From the NCBI GenBank assembly GCA_002315875.1, contig DCIL01000030.1, forward strand, positions 22,984 to 46,936: a stretch of DNA of 23,953 nt, read 5' to 3'. Below, piece by piece: positions 10,501-18,900 of the stretch. Position 1 is the stretch's first letter, and each line of letters opens with the position of its first letter. This stretch comes from Verrucomicrobia bacterium UBA1727 (GTDB taxonomy: Bacteria; Verrucomicrobiota; Kiritimatiellia; RFP12; UBA1067). A model generated the notes under the pieces. The model saw only the letters and a list, made by a program, of their open reading frames with translations. It was not told the origin of the DNA and searched no databases. The position numbers and the translations under genes were made by a program.

Positions 10501-10597
10501 TAAGGGGACGAGTCGCCGATTCACCGCGAGACGCACTCGCCGTCACCACCATTGCCGCGCTGAGCGCGAAAACAAGCACATTGCTTTTCATATTCAT
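7541..10597 (-). CDS. Secreted triple-domain protein: calcineurin-like metallophosphoesterase + DUF1080 (3-keto-glycoside type) + GH39-like glycosidase
   Basis: This 1018-aa protein has an N-terminal signal peptide (cleavage near residues 20-26). Residues about 32-330 are a metallophosphoesterase with metal ligands D39 and H41, GDQ (D89), GNHD (166-169), H240 and GHEH (286-289). Residues about 365-560 match DUF1080, a jelly-roll domain beginning VPLFNGKDLSGW, associated with 3-keto-glycoside hydrolase/lyase activity or glycan binding. Residues about 570-1018 form a clan GH-A barrel: RYWEIWNEPDN (E724, acid/base) and TVNEWLPR (E864, nucleophile), closest to GH39-type beta-xylosidases. All key residues I can check are present, so each part looks active. 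AAGGA lies 4 nt before the first ATG and 10 nt before a second ATG two codons later, so either start is possible. The first ATG overlaps the SpoIIE stop (ATGA). I see no frameshift that would explain the fusion as an artefact. Confidence 0.83.
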   Translation of the reverse strand: MNMKSNVLVFALSAAMVVTASASRGESATRPLKFLLMSDTHVESDYIERGRPVYTCWKPGNHAGLIATYEFINTNSACRDIDLALFCGDQLNTGYSSQQRDLQAELVNYYRTLTSLDLYKRSRGTDVSSLKFVARPYSCAENVGNGIKPFSVEPPPLDSRVIAIQGNHDTGIPSFYRDCAFQCGDVKFVTFFASYVGLPAPKGQYRSTAKIADETVAFLEREMASAAADSSIKHIVMLCHWAMVADDPKNFICPIRDAMKENGFNDNRGKVLALAEKYGCKLFINGHEHNGNWPVGRIGGVYDINCGAVSDDGSFAIVEMHSDKAVFTIYSTAVAEEKDGVCRIVRQPARLFERVIPLKPVAAERVPLFNGKDLSGWTAVTDYNVTGGYTASEPTWAVVDGCIRSTGTPFGYLRTERKDYADYKLHVEYRWWRPTEKPNSGVFVRIASDTGTFLPSCVENQLCAGKAGDLLGIWGTSFDGLPPNSKHKFLINVKDKQNPSSEKPFGEWNTIEIVAKGGKIENWVNGVKQNSAAKLTTKCGAIALQSEGGAIEFRNVWIEEDGVTSQPVTIKADFSRTTGAVKPMHGIGQPPMIGWDWYSMFLYLREAGIPFSRLHDVGGHHGRNVFVDIPNIFRDFEADENDPKNYDFAFTDELLNSLVKNGVEPFFRLGVTIENRSDIRAYRIFPPKDYAKWARVCEHVIRHYTEGWANGYKWKIRYWEIWNEPDNDTGIADNTYWKGPGTPYKSFNAMWAGTWQQYMEFYDVVSKYLKGRFPHLKIGGYASCGFYAAANSPAVAAANSSPRTQYFVDCYLEFLKFAKERKSPLDFFSFHTYSDVKEALRQIDWGIETLHQYGFTNTETTVNEWLPRVSAESLGTASQASAICAEMIGMQHSKLDSAMIYDGRCGMGNYSPLFDPATRKPRKAYYALKAFNEAYKLKTATAVSVSNPEIHALAAGTEKGGVILIANSSNRRMPLKLDLGALKVTSCTLTDETHTYAEVQLPSVLPRESFILLHVASK

Positions 10598-12624
10598 GAT
10601 ATCCTTGTGTTCTGTACTACCGTAAGCCGATTGAAACCGCCTTCGCGACGCCAGCTGATGAAGTCGGCACAGCCCTTTGCGAGCAGGATGCCGAGTCCGC
10701 CGACGGGACGTTCTTCGATCCGGGCGTGGATGTCGGGAGCGTTGTGCGCAAGCGGATTGTATTCGCGTCCATCGTCCGTCAGCACCACGCGACAGCGATC
10801 CTTGACGCTCGAAATCTCCATCGTGAATTCACGCGCACCGGAATGATTGACGATGTTGCTGACCGATTCGTCCACCACCTGCAGAAGTCGCATGAGCTTC
10901 TTCTTGTTCTCGAGATGGCACGACTCGCGCAGGAATTCGATCGCGGGACGCAACGACGAGGCGTCCGCGGCGAATTTCCTCTCGACCCGCACCGGTTCGC
11001 CCCACCAGCTCAAGACGAGCATCGTCAGATCGTCCGAGGCCGCCGCACCGTTCACATGCTCGGCAACATCCGACCGCACCGCATTGCATACATCGTCCGA
11101 ATTCTTCTCGAGCATCGACTTCAGCCGCTCCGCTCCGTAGAGCCGACGTTGAGCGTCCAGCGCCTCGGTCACACCGTCGGTATAGAGGAAGATGCGGTCC
11201 CCGGGCATGAGCCGCACAGTGCCGCTGCAGAAGGAAAGATCACTGAATAGTCCGAGCAGACGGCCTCCGCGCAACTCCAACCGTTCAACACTGCCGTCGT
11301 GGCGAATGACGTAAGGACGGGTATGCCCGGCATTGACGTAAGTGATCGTTCCGGACACCGGATCGAGCACGCCGAGCACCATCGTCACGAACATCTGCGC
11401 CTCATTGTCCGCACAGAGCGCCGCGTTTGCCGCGGACATCGCCTCGCACGGATCACCCTGTCCGTGAAGCGCCTGTCGGATCGCGTTCTTCGCCACGAGC
11501 ATGAACATCGCAGCCGGAACGCCCTTCCCGGACGCATCGCCGATGACGAACGCGATGCGTCCGTCGGCCAGCACGAAGAAATCATAAAGGTCTCCTCCGA
11601 CCTCGCGTGCCGGCAACATCAGCGCCTCGAGATCGTAAGCAAGGCATTCCGGATTGAATACCGAAGCCCGCGGCAACGTCGACATCTGAATCGTATGCGC
11701 AAGCCGCAGGTCTTCCGCCGCGCGAACCGTCGCCTCGCTATGCAGTTTCTCAAGACGCAGGGACGACAAGCGCAACCGCACGAGCAAGGTCACGAAGACG
11801 GAGAGCAAGGCCACGATGACGGCGGCGGCAAGAAGGAACGCGGCATTGCGTTCGTCGCCGAACTCACGCTCGGGCACCTCGGCATAGAAGAGATGTCCCG
11901 CGAACGGAAAGGTCATCCGCGTCCAGACACCGTCCGCACCCGCGATCTTGCGGATTCTCCCCATCGGCCACGCGGCGGCAATTTGCTGTGGGACGGGATC
12001 GGGAATCTTGTCGCTGTTACGATCGACGGCCCCGAAGCGTCCGTACCGTCCGAACGTCCAGCTGCCGAAGGCCTTGGCGTCAGAACATGCCAAGGTGTTC
12101 ACGAGTCGTTCCATCGAATATCCGACCTGTACGATACCGCTACGCCCGGGGAAAACGATGGCACCGAACTTGAGATAATGATTGTGACGGATGACGCACT
12201 GGCGAAACGGCTGTGTGAGTTTGGTCATCGGATTGCTCGGAGAGAGCAGCTCCACGAAGGCCATGGTCTCGGGAGTGGTGTGCCAGTCGAAATTCACGAA
12301 CTCCTTGAAGTTCGAAGCGACGGCAATGCCGTTGGTGCCGACGACCGTCAGCTCGTCCAGCCCCAGCGTATCCGCAATCTTCCGCATCTCCGCCTCTTCC
12401 CTCGGCTTCGCTTCATGGTCAAGCATATCGGCCGCGAGTTCGGCCGCGTACCAGAGCACACCGTCGAGCGTGTTCTCGATGCGCTGCACGAACGCATCGC
12501 GGGAATTGGACAGCTCCTGCTTCGCCTTCAGGTCGGCATAGGCACAGACCGCCCACCACGCGCCAGCCAGCGCGAAGATGCCCAGGGCGAAGGACGCGAT
12601 CAGGAGATTGCGAATGCGCTTCAT
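10594..12624 (-). CDS. Membrane-anchored SpoIIE/RsbU-type serine phosphatase with C-terminal HATPase (anti-sigma-kinase-like) domain
   Basis: 676 aa. A membrane segment at residues about 7-29 and another at about 262-284 enclose an extracytoplasmic domain of about 230 residues, a probable sensor. After a short coiled region (about 288-312) comes the SpoIIE/PP2C phosphatase: GGDLYD (D345), GDASGKG (D363), YTDGVTEA (D483) and ASDDLTML (D531/D532), so the metal-binding acids are intact. Residues about 548-676 are a GHKL ATPase of RsbW type with the N-box E586/N590 (VDESVSNIVNHSG), LTDDGRE (617-620) and GGLG (642-645). The family dephosphorylates STAS antagonists; the fused ATPase domain may phosphorylate the same partner, joining opposing activities in one chain. 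The start codon overlaps the STAS stop by one base (TGATG) and there is no Shine-Dalgarno, so the two are translationally coupled. No sigma factor is present in the window, so the final output is unknown. Confidence 0.9.
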   Translation of the reverse strand: MKRIRNLLIASFALGIFALAGAWWAVCAYADLKAKQELSNSRDAFVQRIENTLDGVLWYAAELAADMLDHEAKPREEAEMRKIADTLGLDELTVVGTNGIAVASNFKEFVNFDWHTTPETMAFVELLSPSNPMTKLTQPFRQCVIRHNHYLKFGAIVFPGRSGIVQVGYSMERLVNTLACSDAKAFGSWTFGRYGRFGAVDRNSDKIPDPVPQQIAAAWPMGRIRKIAGADGVWTRMTFPFAGHLFYAEVPEREFGDERNAAFLLAAAVIVALLSVFVTLLVRLRLSSLRLEKLHSEATVRAAEDLRLAHTIQMSTLPRASVFNPECLAYDLEALMLPAREVGGDLYDFFVLADGRIAFVIGDASGKGVPAAMFMLVAKNAIRQALHGQGDPCEAMSAANAALCADNEAQMFVTMVLGVLDPVSGTITYVNAGHTRPYVIRHDGSVERLELRGGRLLGLFSDLSFCSGTVRLMPGDRIFLYTDGVTEALDAQRRLYGAERLKSMLEKNSDDVCNAVRSDVAEHVNGAAASDDLTMLVLSWWGEPVRVERKFAADASSLRPAIEFLRESCHLENKKKLMRLLQVVDESVSNIVNHSGAREFTMEISSVKDRCRVVLTDDGREYNPLAHNAPDIHARIEERPVGGLGILLAKGCADFISWRREGGFNRLTVVQNTRIS

Positions 12625-12923
12625 CAGCGAATGGTGAAGACCTCGACCAATCCGGTCATCTCGAAAACGTCCCGAACGAACTCGTTCGCACCGGTGACCT
12701 CGATGGCGCCGCCGCTGGAGGCAAGACGCTTGCCGAGCGTGACCATGGCGCGAAGCGCGGACGAAGCGATGAACTCGAGATCCGAGAAATCGAACTGCAC
12801 CTTGCCGATATCGGAAGGAATCGCATCCACCGCCTTCGCGAACTCTGCCGCCGCCGCGGTATCAAGACATCCCGACGCCTTGACCGTATAGACGCCATTT
12901 GAATTTTCAACTTCTAATTTCAT
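12624..12923 (-). CDS. STAS-domain anti-sigma factor antagonist (SpoIIAA/RsbV-like)
   Basis: This 99-aa single STAS domain is of normal family length. The phospho-acceptor region reads FIASSALRAM (51-60); by alignment with SpoIIAA's DSSG, S55 is the likely phosphorylated serine, while the preceding Asp is Ala53 and the following Gly is Ala56. In this family the unphosphorylated form binds an RsbW-like kinase and releases its target; a SpoIIE/RsbU phosphatase resets it. That phosphatase is encoded by the next gene, overlapping by one base, so the two are almost certainly partners. No Shine-Dalgarno precedes the ATG; an extended -10 lies 8 nt upstream instead, suggesting a leaderless or nearly leaderless mRNA. 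The gene is first in the coupled glycan-utilisation series. Confidence 0.9.
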   Translation of the reverse strand: MKLEVENSNGVYTVKASGCLDTAAAAEFAKAVDAIPSDIGKVQFDFSDLEFIASSALRAMVTLGKRLASSGGAIEVTGANEFVRDVFEMTGLVEVFTIR

Positions 12924-12931
12924 AGGTTTGC

Positions 12932-12940
12932 ATTATATCA
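12932..12940 (-). promoter_or_regulatory. Extended -10 promoter element upstream of the STAS gene
   Basis: The minus-strand sequence TGATATAAT (12940-12932) matches the extended -10 consensus exactly and is identical to the one upstream of gspF (550-542). No good -35 is visible (TAGTGT at 17 bp). Transcription would start about 7 nt downstream, within two or three bases of the ATG at 12923, giving a leaderless transcript for the six-gene series, independent of the NRPS that ends at 12958. The 34-bp interval holds no terminator I can see. Confidence 0.5.
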
Positions 12941-12957
12941 AATCCCCACCCGAAACA

Positions 12958-15900
12958 CTATCCGAAGACAGCGAGACCTTCGAGCATGTCGAGAAAGTTG
13001 GCGAGATAGGAGTCATCGGCGGGACGCCACCTGAAACCCAACCGGTAGAGCACTGTAGTCGTATGATCGTTTATGACTGGCGTGATCTTGCGATTGACGA
13101 GAAGATGTCCCGCATAATGGAGAATCCCCTGCAGCTCCGCCGCCCGCGCGGGGTCATTCTTGATTGCGTCCACATACGAGGCGAAATCCTTTCGCGAAAC
13201 GCAGTCCACTTCGAATCCGCGGCGATTCATCGCTCCCACCACAGCGCCCATGTCAAGCGCGTAGTGGTTGTACGGATGGAAGACGACCATGTCGTCGGGA
13301 GTGGACGAAAGGAGCACCACCGCCTCGGCTACGCGATCGATCGGCGACATCTCGAGCGGACGACATACCTCTTCGAGCGGATACGCTCCAATCGCCTTGT
13401 AGCTCTTGAGCGAATTGACGAAGGCATTGGCTCCGACGTTCATCTGAAACTCACCGTCCGACTCGCGTCCCATCAGATTTCCGAGGCGCATGATCTTGCC
13501 GCGGATTCTCCCCTCCGCCACCGCCTCAAGGAGCATCCGCTCCGAAATGAACTTCGTGAGCACGTACTCGTTGTCCGTCTCCTGTCCGACATAAAGATGA
13601 CGCTCGTCAAGTGCGACAAGGGAATCCGCCCGAACGGTTCCTCCGATGGAATAAGTCGAGGTGTGAATGAGCCGCGCCCCGCAACGCTCGCAGAAATCTA
13701 TCAGGTTCTTGACTCCGCCGACATTGATGCGCTCCATCGCATCGTCCGCAACGTAATGCTTCACCAGCGCGGCACAATTGATGACGGTGGAGAGTTGAGA
13801 GAGTTGAGAAAGTTGAGAGGGTTGAGAGAGTTGAGAGTTGAGGGTTGAGAGGTCGCCTTCTACGAGTTCAAGGCGATCATTGAAACGCACTGGAATGCGT
13901 TCTCCGAAATAATACACCCAGTCCGCTTCAAGACGGCGGCGCACGGAGCGTCCCTCCTTCGGACGCACCAGCGCGTAAACCGTAGAATCCGTCGTCTCAA
14001 GCAACCGCTTCAAGATGTGCATTCCCAAATATCCGGTCGCACCCGTCAGCAACACATCGCCAAGCGAATGGCGACGGAAGCCCTCGAACAATTCAGTGCG
14101 AGTACGACCTAAGAGCGCGTCAATCGCGGTATAGTCGTAGGAGGAGAGTTGAGAGAGTTGAGAGGGTTGAGAAAGTTGAGAAGGTTGAGAGGGTTGAGAG
14201 GATGAGAGAGTGGCGGCGAGGGCGCGCGGCGTCTTGTATCGGAAGATGTCCCCATACTGAATGTCCAGGCCGCGCTTCTGCAACATCACCACCGCCTTGA
14301 TTGCCACGATCGAAGTGCCGCCAAAGGCAAAGAAATCATCGAGCGCGCTGAACTTCTCACGCTTCAATATCTCGCCATAGACCTCAGCAATAGTCCGTTC
14401 GGTCTCGTTCGCCGGCTCGACATACGCCTGAGTGATGCACGATGCCTTCGGTGCGGGAAGCTGCCTGCGGTTGATCTTTCCATTCGGGGTGAAAGGCATA
14501 TCCTCAAGACGCACGAAATAGTCCGGCACCATGTATTCCGCAAGCGAGGCGGACATCGTATCGCGAAGCGCGATTTCGTCAATCGCACCGACAGCCGAAT
14601 AGTAAAGCACCAGATGCTTCGCGCCGCCGACTTCACGCACTTCCACCGCAACCGCCTTGATTCCGGAATATTGCGAGGCCACGTGCTCAATCTCGCCGAT
14701 CTCGATGCGGAAACCGCGAAGCTTCACCTGAAAGTCAATTCGTCCGAGATACTGGAGTCGTCCAAGCTCGTCATACCGCGCCAGATCGCCGGTGTGGTAA
14801 GAAAGTTGATCCCGCAGAGGCGCAGAGGCGCAGAGATGAACGTCGAGACTGGTGAAGACGGTGGAGGTTTTTTCGGGGAGGCGCCAATAGCCGTCCGCAA
14901 TCTGCGGACCCATGAGCGCGATTTCACCGGGGAAACCCTGCGGCAGGAGATGTCCGTAACGATCGACTACGAGCGACCATGTTCCAGGCACTGCACGCCC
15001 GATCGGAATATCTCCGCTCTCGGACTGATCGACGTCCTGATAAGAAGAGCAGACACAGAACTCTGTTGGTCCGTATCCGTTTTGAATCCGGATCTTCGTC
15101 GGCGCTGTCGGAAGCAGTTTCTCGCCTCCAAGCATGATACTGGACAGCGGCAGCTCCGGATACGCATCGATCAGTGCCATACCGATCTGCGTAGGCATGC
15201 TGCAGGTTGTGATCCCCTTCTGAATGATATACTCGCGAATGCCTCCGATGTCCTTGCGCAGCTTCTCGTCGAGAATGTGCAACTCTGCTCCTGCGGACAA
15301 CGCCGGGAAAATATCAATCACCGATGCGTCGAAACTGAAAGACGCATGTTCCATCACTCGCGATCCCGCATCTATCGCACGCGCCGGCATGCACCAGGCG
15401 ATCATGTGCCTCAACGCCCGATGAGAGATCACGACTCCCTTCGGTTTCCCCGTCGAACCCGAAGTGTAGATCATGTAGGCGGGGGAAAGGGAGTTGAAGT
15501 CGGGAGTTGAAGTTGAAGAGTGGTGGGAAGAGGGTTGAGAGGGTTGAGAGGGTTGAGGGGGTTGAGAGGGAGTTGAAGAGTAGAAAATGACTTTGCCGCT
15601 GAAGGCGAGGGATTTGCCATCGTAAAGTTCGTGGGTGGTGATGAGAACCTTCGCCTCGGAATTTTCGAGCATATACTCGAGCCGCTCCGCTGGATATTCT
15701 GAATCAAGCGGAACGTATCCGCACCCGCACTTCTGCACCGCCAAGACCGAGACCACGAACGAAACCCGCCGCGGCAGCATGAGGGCAACGAAGGATGGTT
15801 GATCCCGGAGCGGCGCATAGGCGCTGAGATGCGCGAGGAGAGATTGAGAGAGTTGGGTGGAGAGGTTGTCGAGTTCGCCGTATGAAAGAGACGTTTCGCA

Positions 15901-18900
15901 ATCGACTACGGCCGTAGCTTCTGGATGCGCCTGCACCTGTTCCGAGAAGAGGTCGATGAAGGTCTTCGATTCATCGTAGTCGAGTTTTTCGCCAGCGGAG
16001 AGCGCCATGAGCTCTTCGGACTCCTTCGCGCTCACGAGTGGCAGCGCCTTGAGACTGTCCTCCGAGATTGCTTCCATGGCGAGCGTCTCGAACATCGAAA
16101 TGAGCTGACGCATCTCGCGCTCTCCAAAGAGCGAAGCATCGTATTCGAAAGCGAGCTCATAGTCGTCCTTGCCGGGAGTGACCGTAACCGAAAGCGGAAA
16201 CTTCGCAGTCCCCGTAGGTTGCGCAATGATCTCCACGCCCCGCGGCAGATCGAAGATGCCGCCTTCGAAAGCGAAGATGATCTCGGGCTTAAGACCAAGC
16301 TTCTCGGACAATCTGGCGTACGAAACGCGATCGCGATCGATAAGCTCGAGAATGTGGCTATGCAAGGTACGTACGGTTTCCGCGAAAGTTGCAGGCCCCC
16401 GCACGTTCCTGACCGGCAGCGTCTTCACGAACATGCCAACGGTATTCGCAAGGTCCGCGTCCGCGCGACCGGCGGACACGAACGCGATCTGTACGTCATC
16501 CGATCTTCCGACGCGCCGCAAAAGCTCCATGAACGCGGCAAGGAACCAGTCGCTTGCGCTCACGCCGAGTTCGGCGAGCCGCGGCACAAGCCGAGAGGCA
16601 GGAGCGCGCAACGCTATACGCGCGGCAGTGCCGGACGCAACCTTCTTCGCAGGCGCCGGCAGGTCAAGTCGCGTCGATTCGCAATCACCGAGATATTTAG
16701 CGAACCACTCGTCATCCTCAGCGACGAGATCGCTTTCGAGATAATCGCGCTCGTCCAGCGCCGCATCGAAGGAACTCTTCTGTTCGCCGACAGGATCGTT
16801 GCCATCAAGGACGCGCATCACCTCCGAAAGCACTACCCCCACCGACGTGCCATCGAAGACGGTGTGGTGGACATCAAGGAAGAGATAGCTCGCCGAGGGC
16901 GCGGCATATACCACGGCGCGGACGAGATCAGCATCGGCAGTGGCGAAGGGACGAACCAGCGGCGCGAAAAATTCGTCCGCCGGATCCTCTTCAAGTCGCT
17001 CGATTTTGACCTCGACCTTGGCATCGTCCCGCCGCGCCTGCACGATCTCTCCACCCTTCTCGACAAACCGCGTCTTGAAAGCAGGATGCGCATCAATCGT
17101 CTTCGTTACCGCATCCGCCAGACGCTCAGCGTCGAGTTCTGGAAAACGAAACACCGCAGGAACGTTATACTGCGTTGCCGACGGATTCCTCAGCCAGTCC
17201 GCATAAACTCCGCGCTGGTTCTCGGTCATCGGATAGGCCGCGCGCTTCGGACGCCGCGAGGCCTTCGGCGCGGAAACGGCAGGTTCTTTCACCGAGGCCA
17301 CGAGCTCCCGCACGCTCGGAGTTTTCGCAAGCGCACTCATCGTGACGGAAATCCCACAGTCCTTCTTGAGCTTCGCCACCAGCGACATCGCTCCAAGCGA
17401 CGTGAGCCCGAGGCGATTGAAGTCATGAGTAACTCCGATTGCTTCGGACTTGAGAACCGTGCGAACAATCGCCAGCACCTTCTCCTCAAGTTCGTTGGCC
17501 GGCGCTACGATCGGATCGTCCGTCACGGACGGCATCGGCAGCGCCTTGCGATCGACCTTGCCGCCCGGCTTGACCGGCATCTCGGACAAGTTGACGAAAT
17601 AATCCGGAACCATGTATCCGGTCAGCGTCTCGGACATCTTCGCCTTCACCGCATCTGATCCCGCCGATCCGCAATAGTAAAGCACGAGATGCTGGACGCC
17701 TGCCAGTTCCCGCACTTCCGCCGCGACCTGAGTCACGCCTTCGCAAGATGCCGCGGCGTGTTCGATCTCACCAATCTCGATGCGAAAACCACGAAGCTTA
17801 ACCTGCGCATCAATGCGTCCACGATATTCCAGGAGTCCCTTGTCGTTCCAACGGACAAAGTCACCGGTGTGGTAAGAGAGTTGAGAGAGTTGAGAGAGTT
17901 GAGAGGGTTGAGAAAGTTGAGGGGGGTGAGAGGTGAAGACGGAGGAGGTTTTTTCGGGGAGGCGCCAGTAGCCGTCCGCAATCTGTGCGCCGGAAAGGCA
18001 GAGCTCTCCTACCATTCCCCGCGGCATTAGCTGTCCCAACACATCGCATACGTAATTACACGAATTGGGCACGGGACGTCCGATTGGAATCTCCCCTTCC
18101 TGCGACTGATCCACAAGCTGGAGAGTCGAGCAGACGGTGAACTCGGTGGGGCCGTATCCGTTATAAACCTTGACCGCGGACTTGGCGAACGGCACCATCT
18201 TCTCGCCGCCGAGGAGCATAAAACGTAGCGGAATGTCGGGATAGGCATTGAGCGTTGCAAGTCCGAGCTGAGTGGACATCGTCCATCCAGTCATGCGATT
18301 TTCACGCGCATGCTCGTACATTGAACCGAGATCCTTGCGCAACTCCTCCGAAAAGACATGCAGTTCTCCTCCCGCTGACAACACCGGAAAGAGATCAATA
18401 ACCGAGGCATCGAAACTGAAACTTGCCGTAACCGCTACCCGACTCGTTTCATCAAGCTCCATTTCATCGCGCATCCACGCACACATCGCCACCAACGCCC
18501 GATGTGAGACAACGACTCCCTTCGGCTTCCCCGTCGAACCCGAAGTGTAGATCATGTAGGCGGGGGAGAGTTGAGAATGTTGAGAGAGTTGAGAGAGTTG
18601 AGAGAGTTGAGAGAGTTGAGATGAGGTTGAAGAGTAGAAAATGACTTTGCCGTCGAAGGCGAGGGATTTACCGTCGTAAAGCTCGTGGGTGGTGATGAGA
18701 ACCTTCGCCTCGGAATTTTCGAGCATATACTCGAGGCGCTCCGCCGGATATTCTGAATCGAGCGGAACGTATCCGCACCCACACTTCTGCACCGCCAAGA
18801 CAGAGACCACGAACGAAACCCGCCGCGGCAGCATGAGGGCAACGAAGGATGGTTGATCCCGCAGCGGCGCATAGGCGCTTAGATGCGCGAGGAGAGATTG

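Noticed and set aside
13790..14210. Repeat tracts considered as a CRISPR array
   Set aside because: The units are 7-9 bp tandem copies without unique spacers and lie inside a coding frame; no cas genes are nearby.
15925..17658. Plus-strand open frame of 577 codons opposite the NRPS
   Set aside because: It lies wholly antisense to conserved NRPS domains, has an Arg/His/Leu-rich composition with no recognisable motif, and reflects the GC-rich codon pattern of the real gene. Similar long antisense frames at 7463-9100, 11299-12891, 4511-5632 and 1412-2524 are rejected for the same reason.
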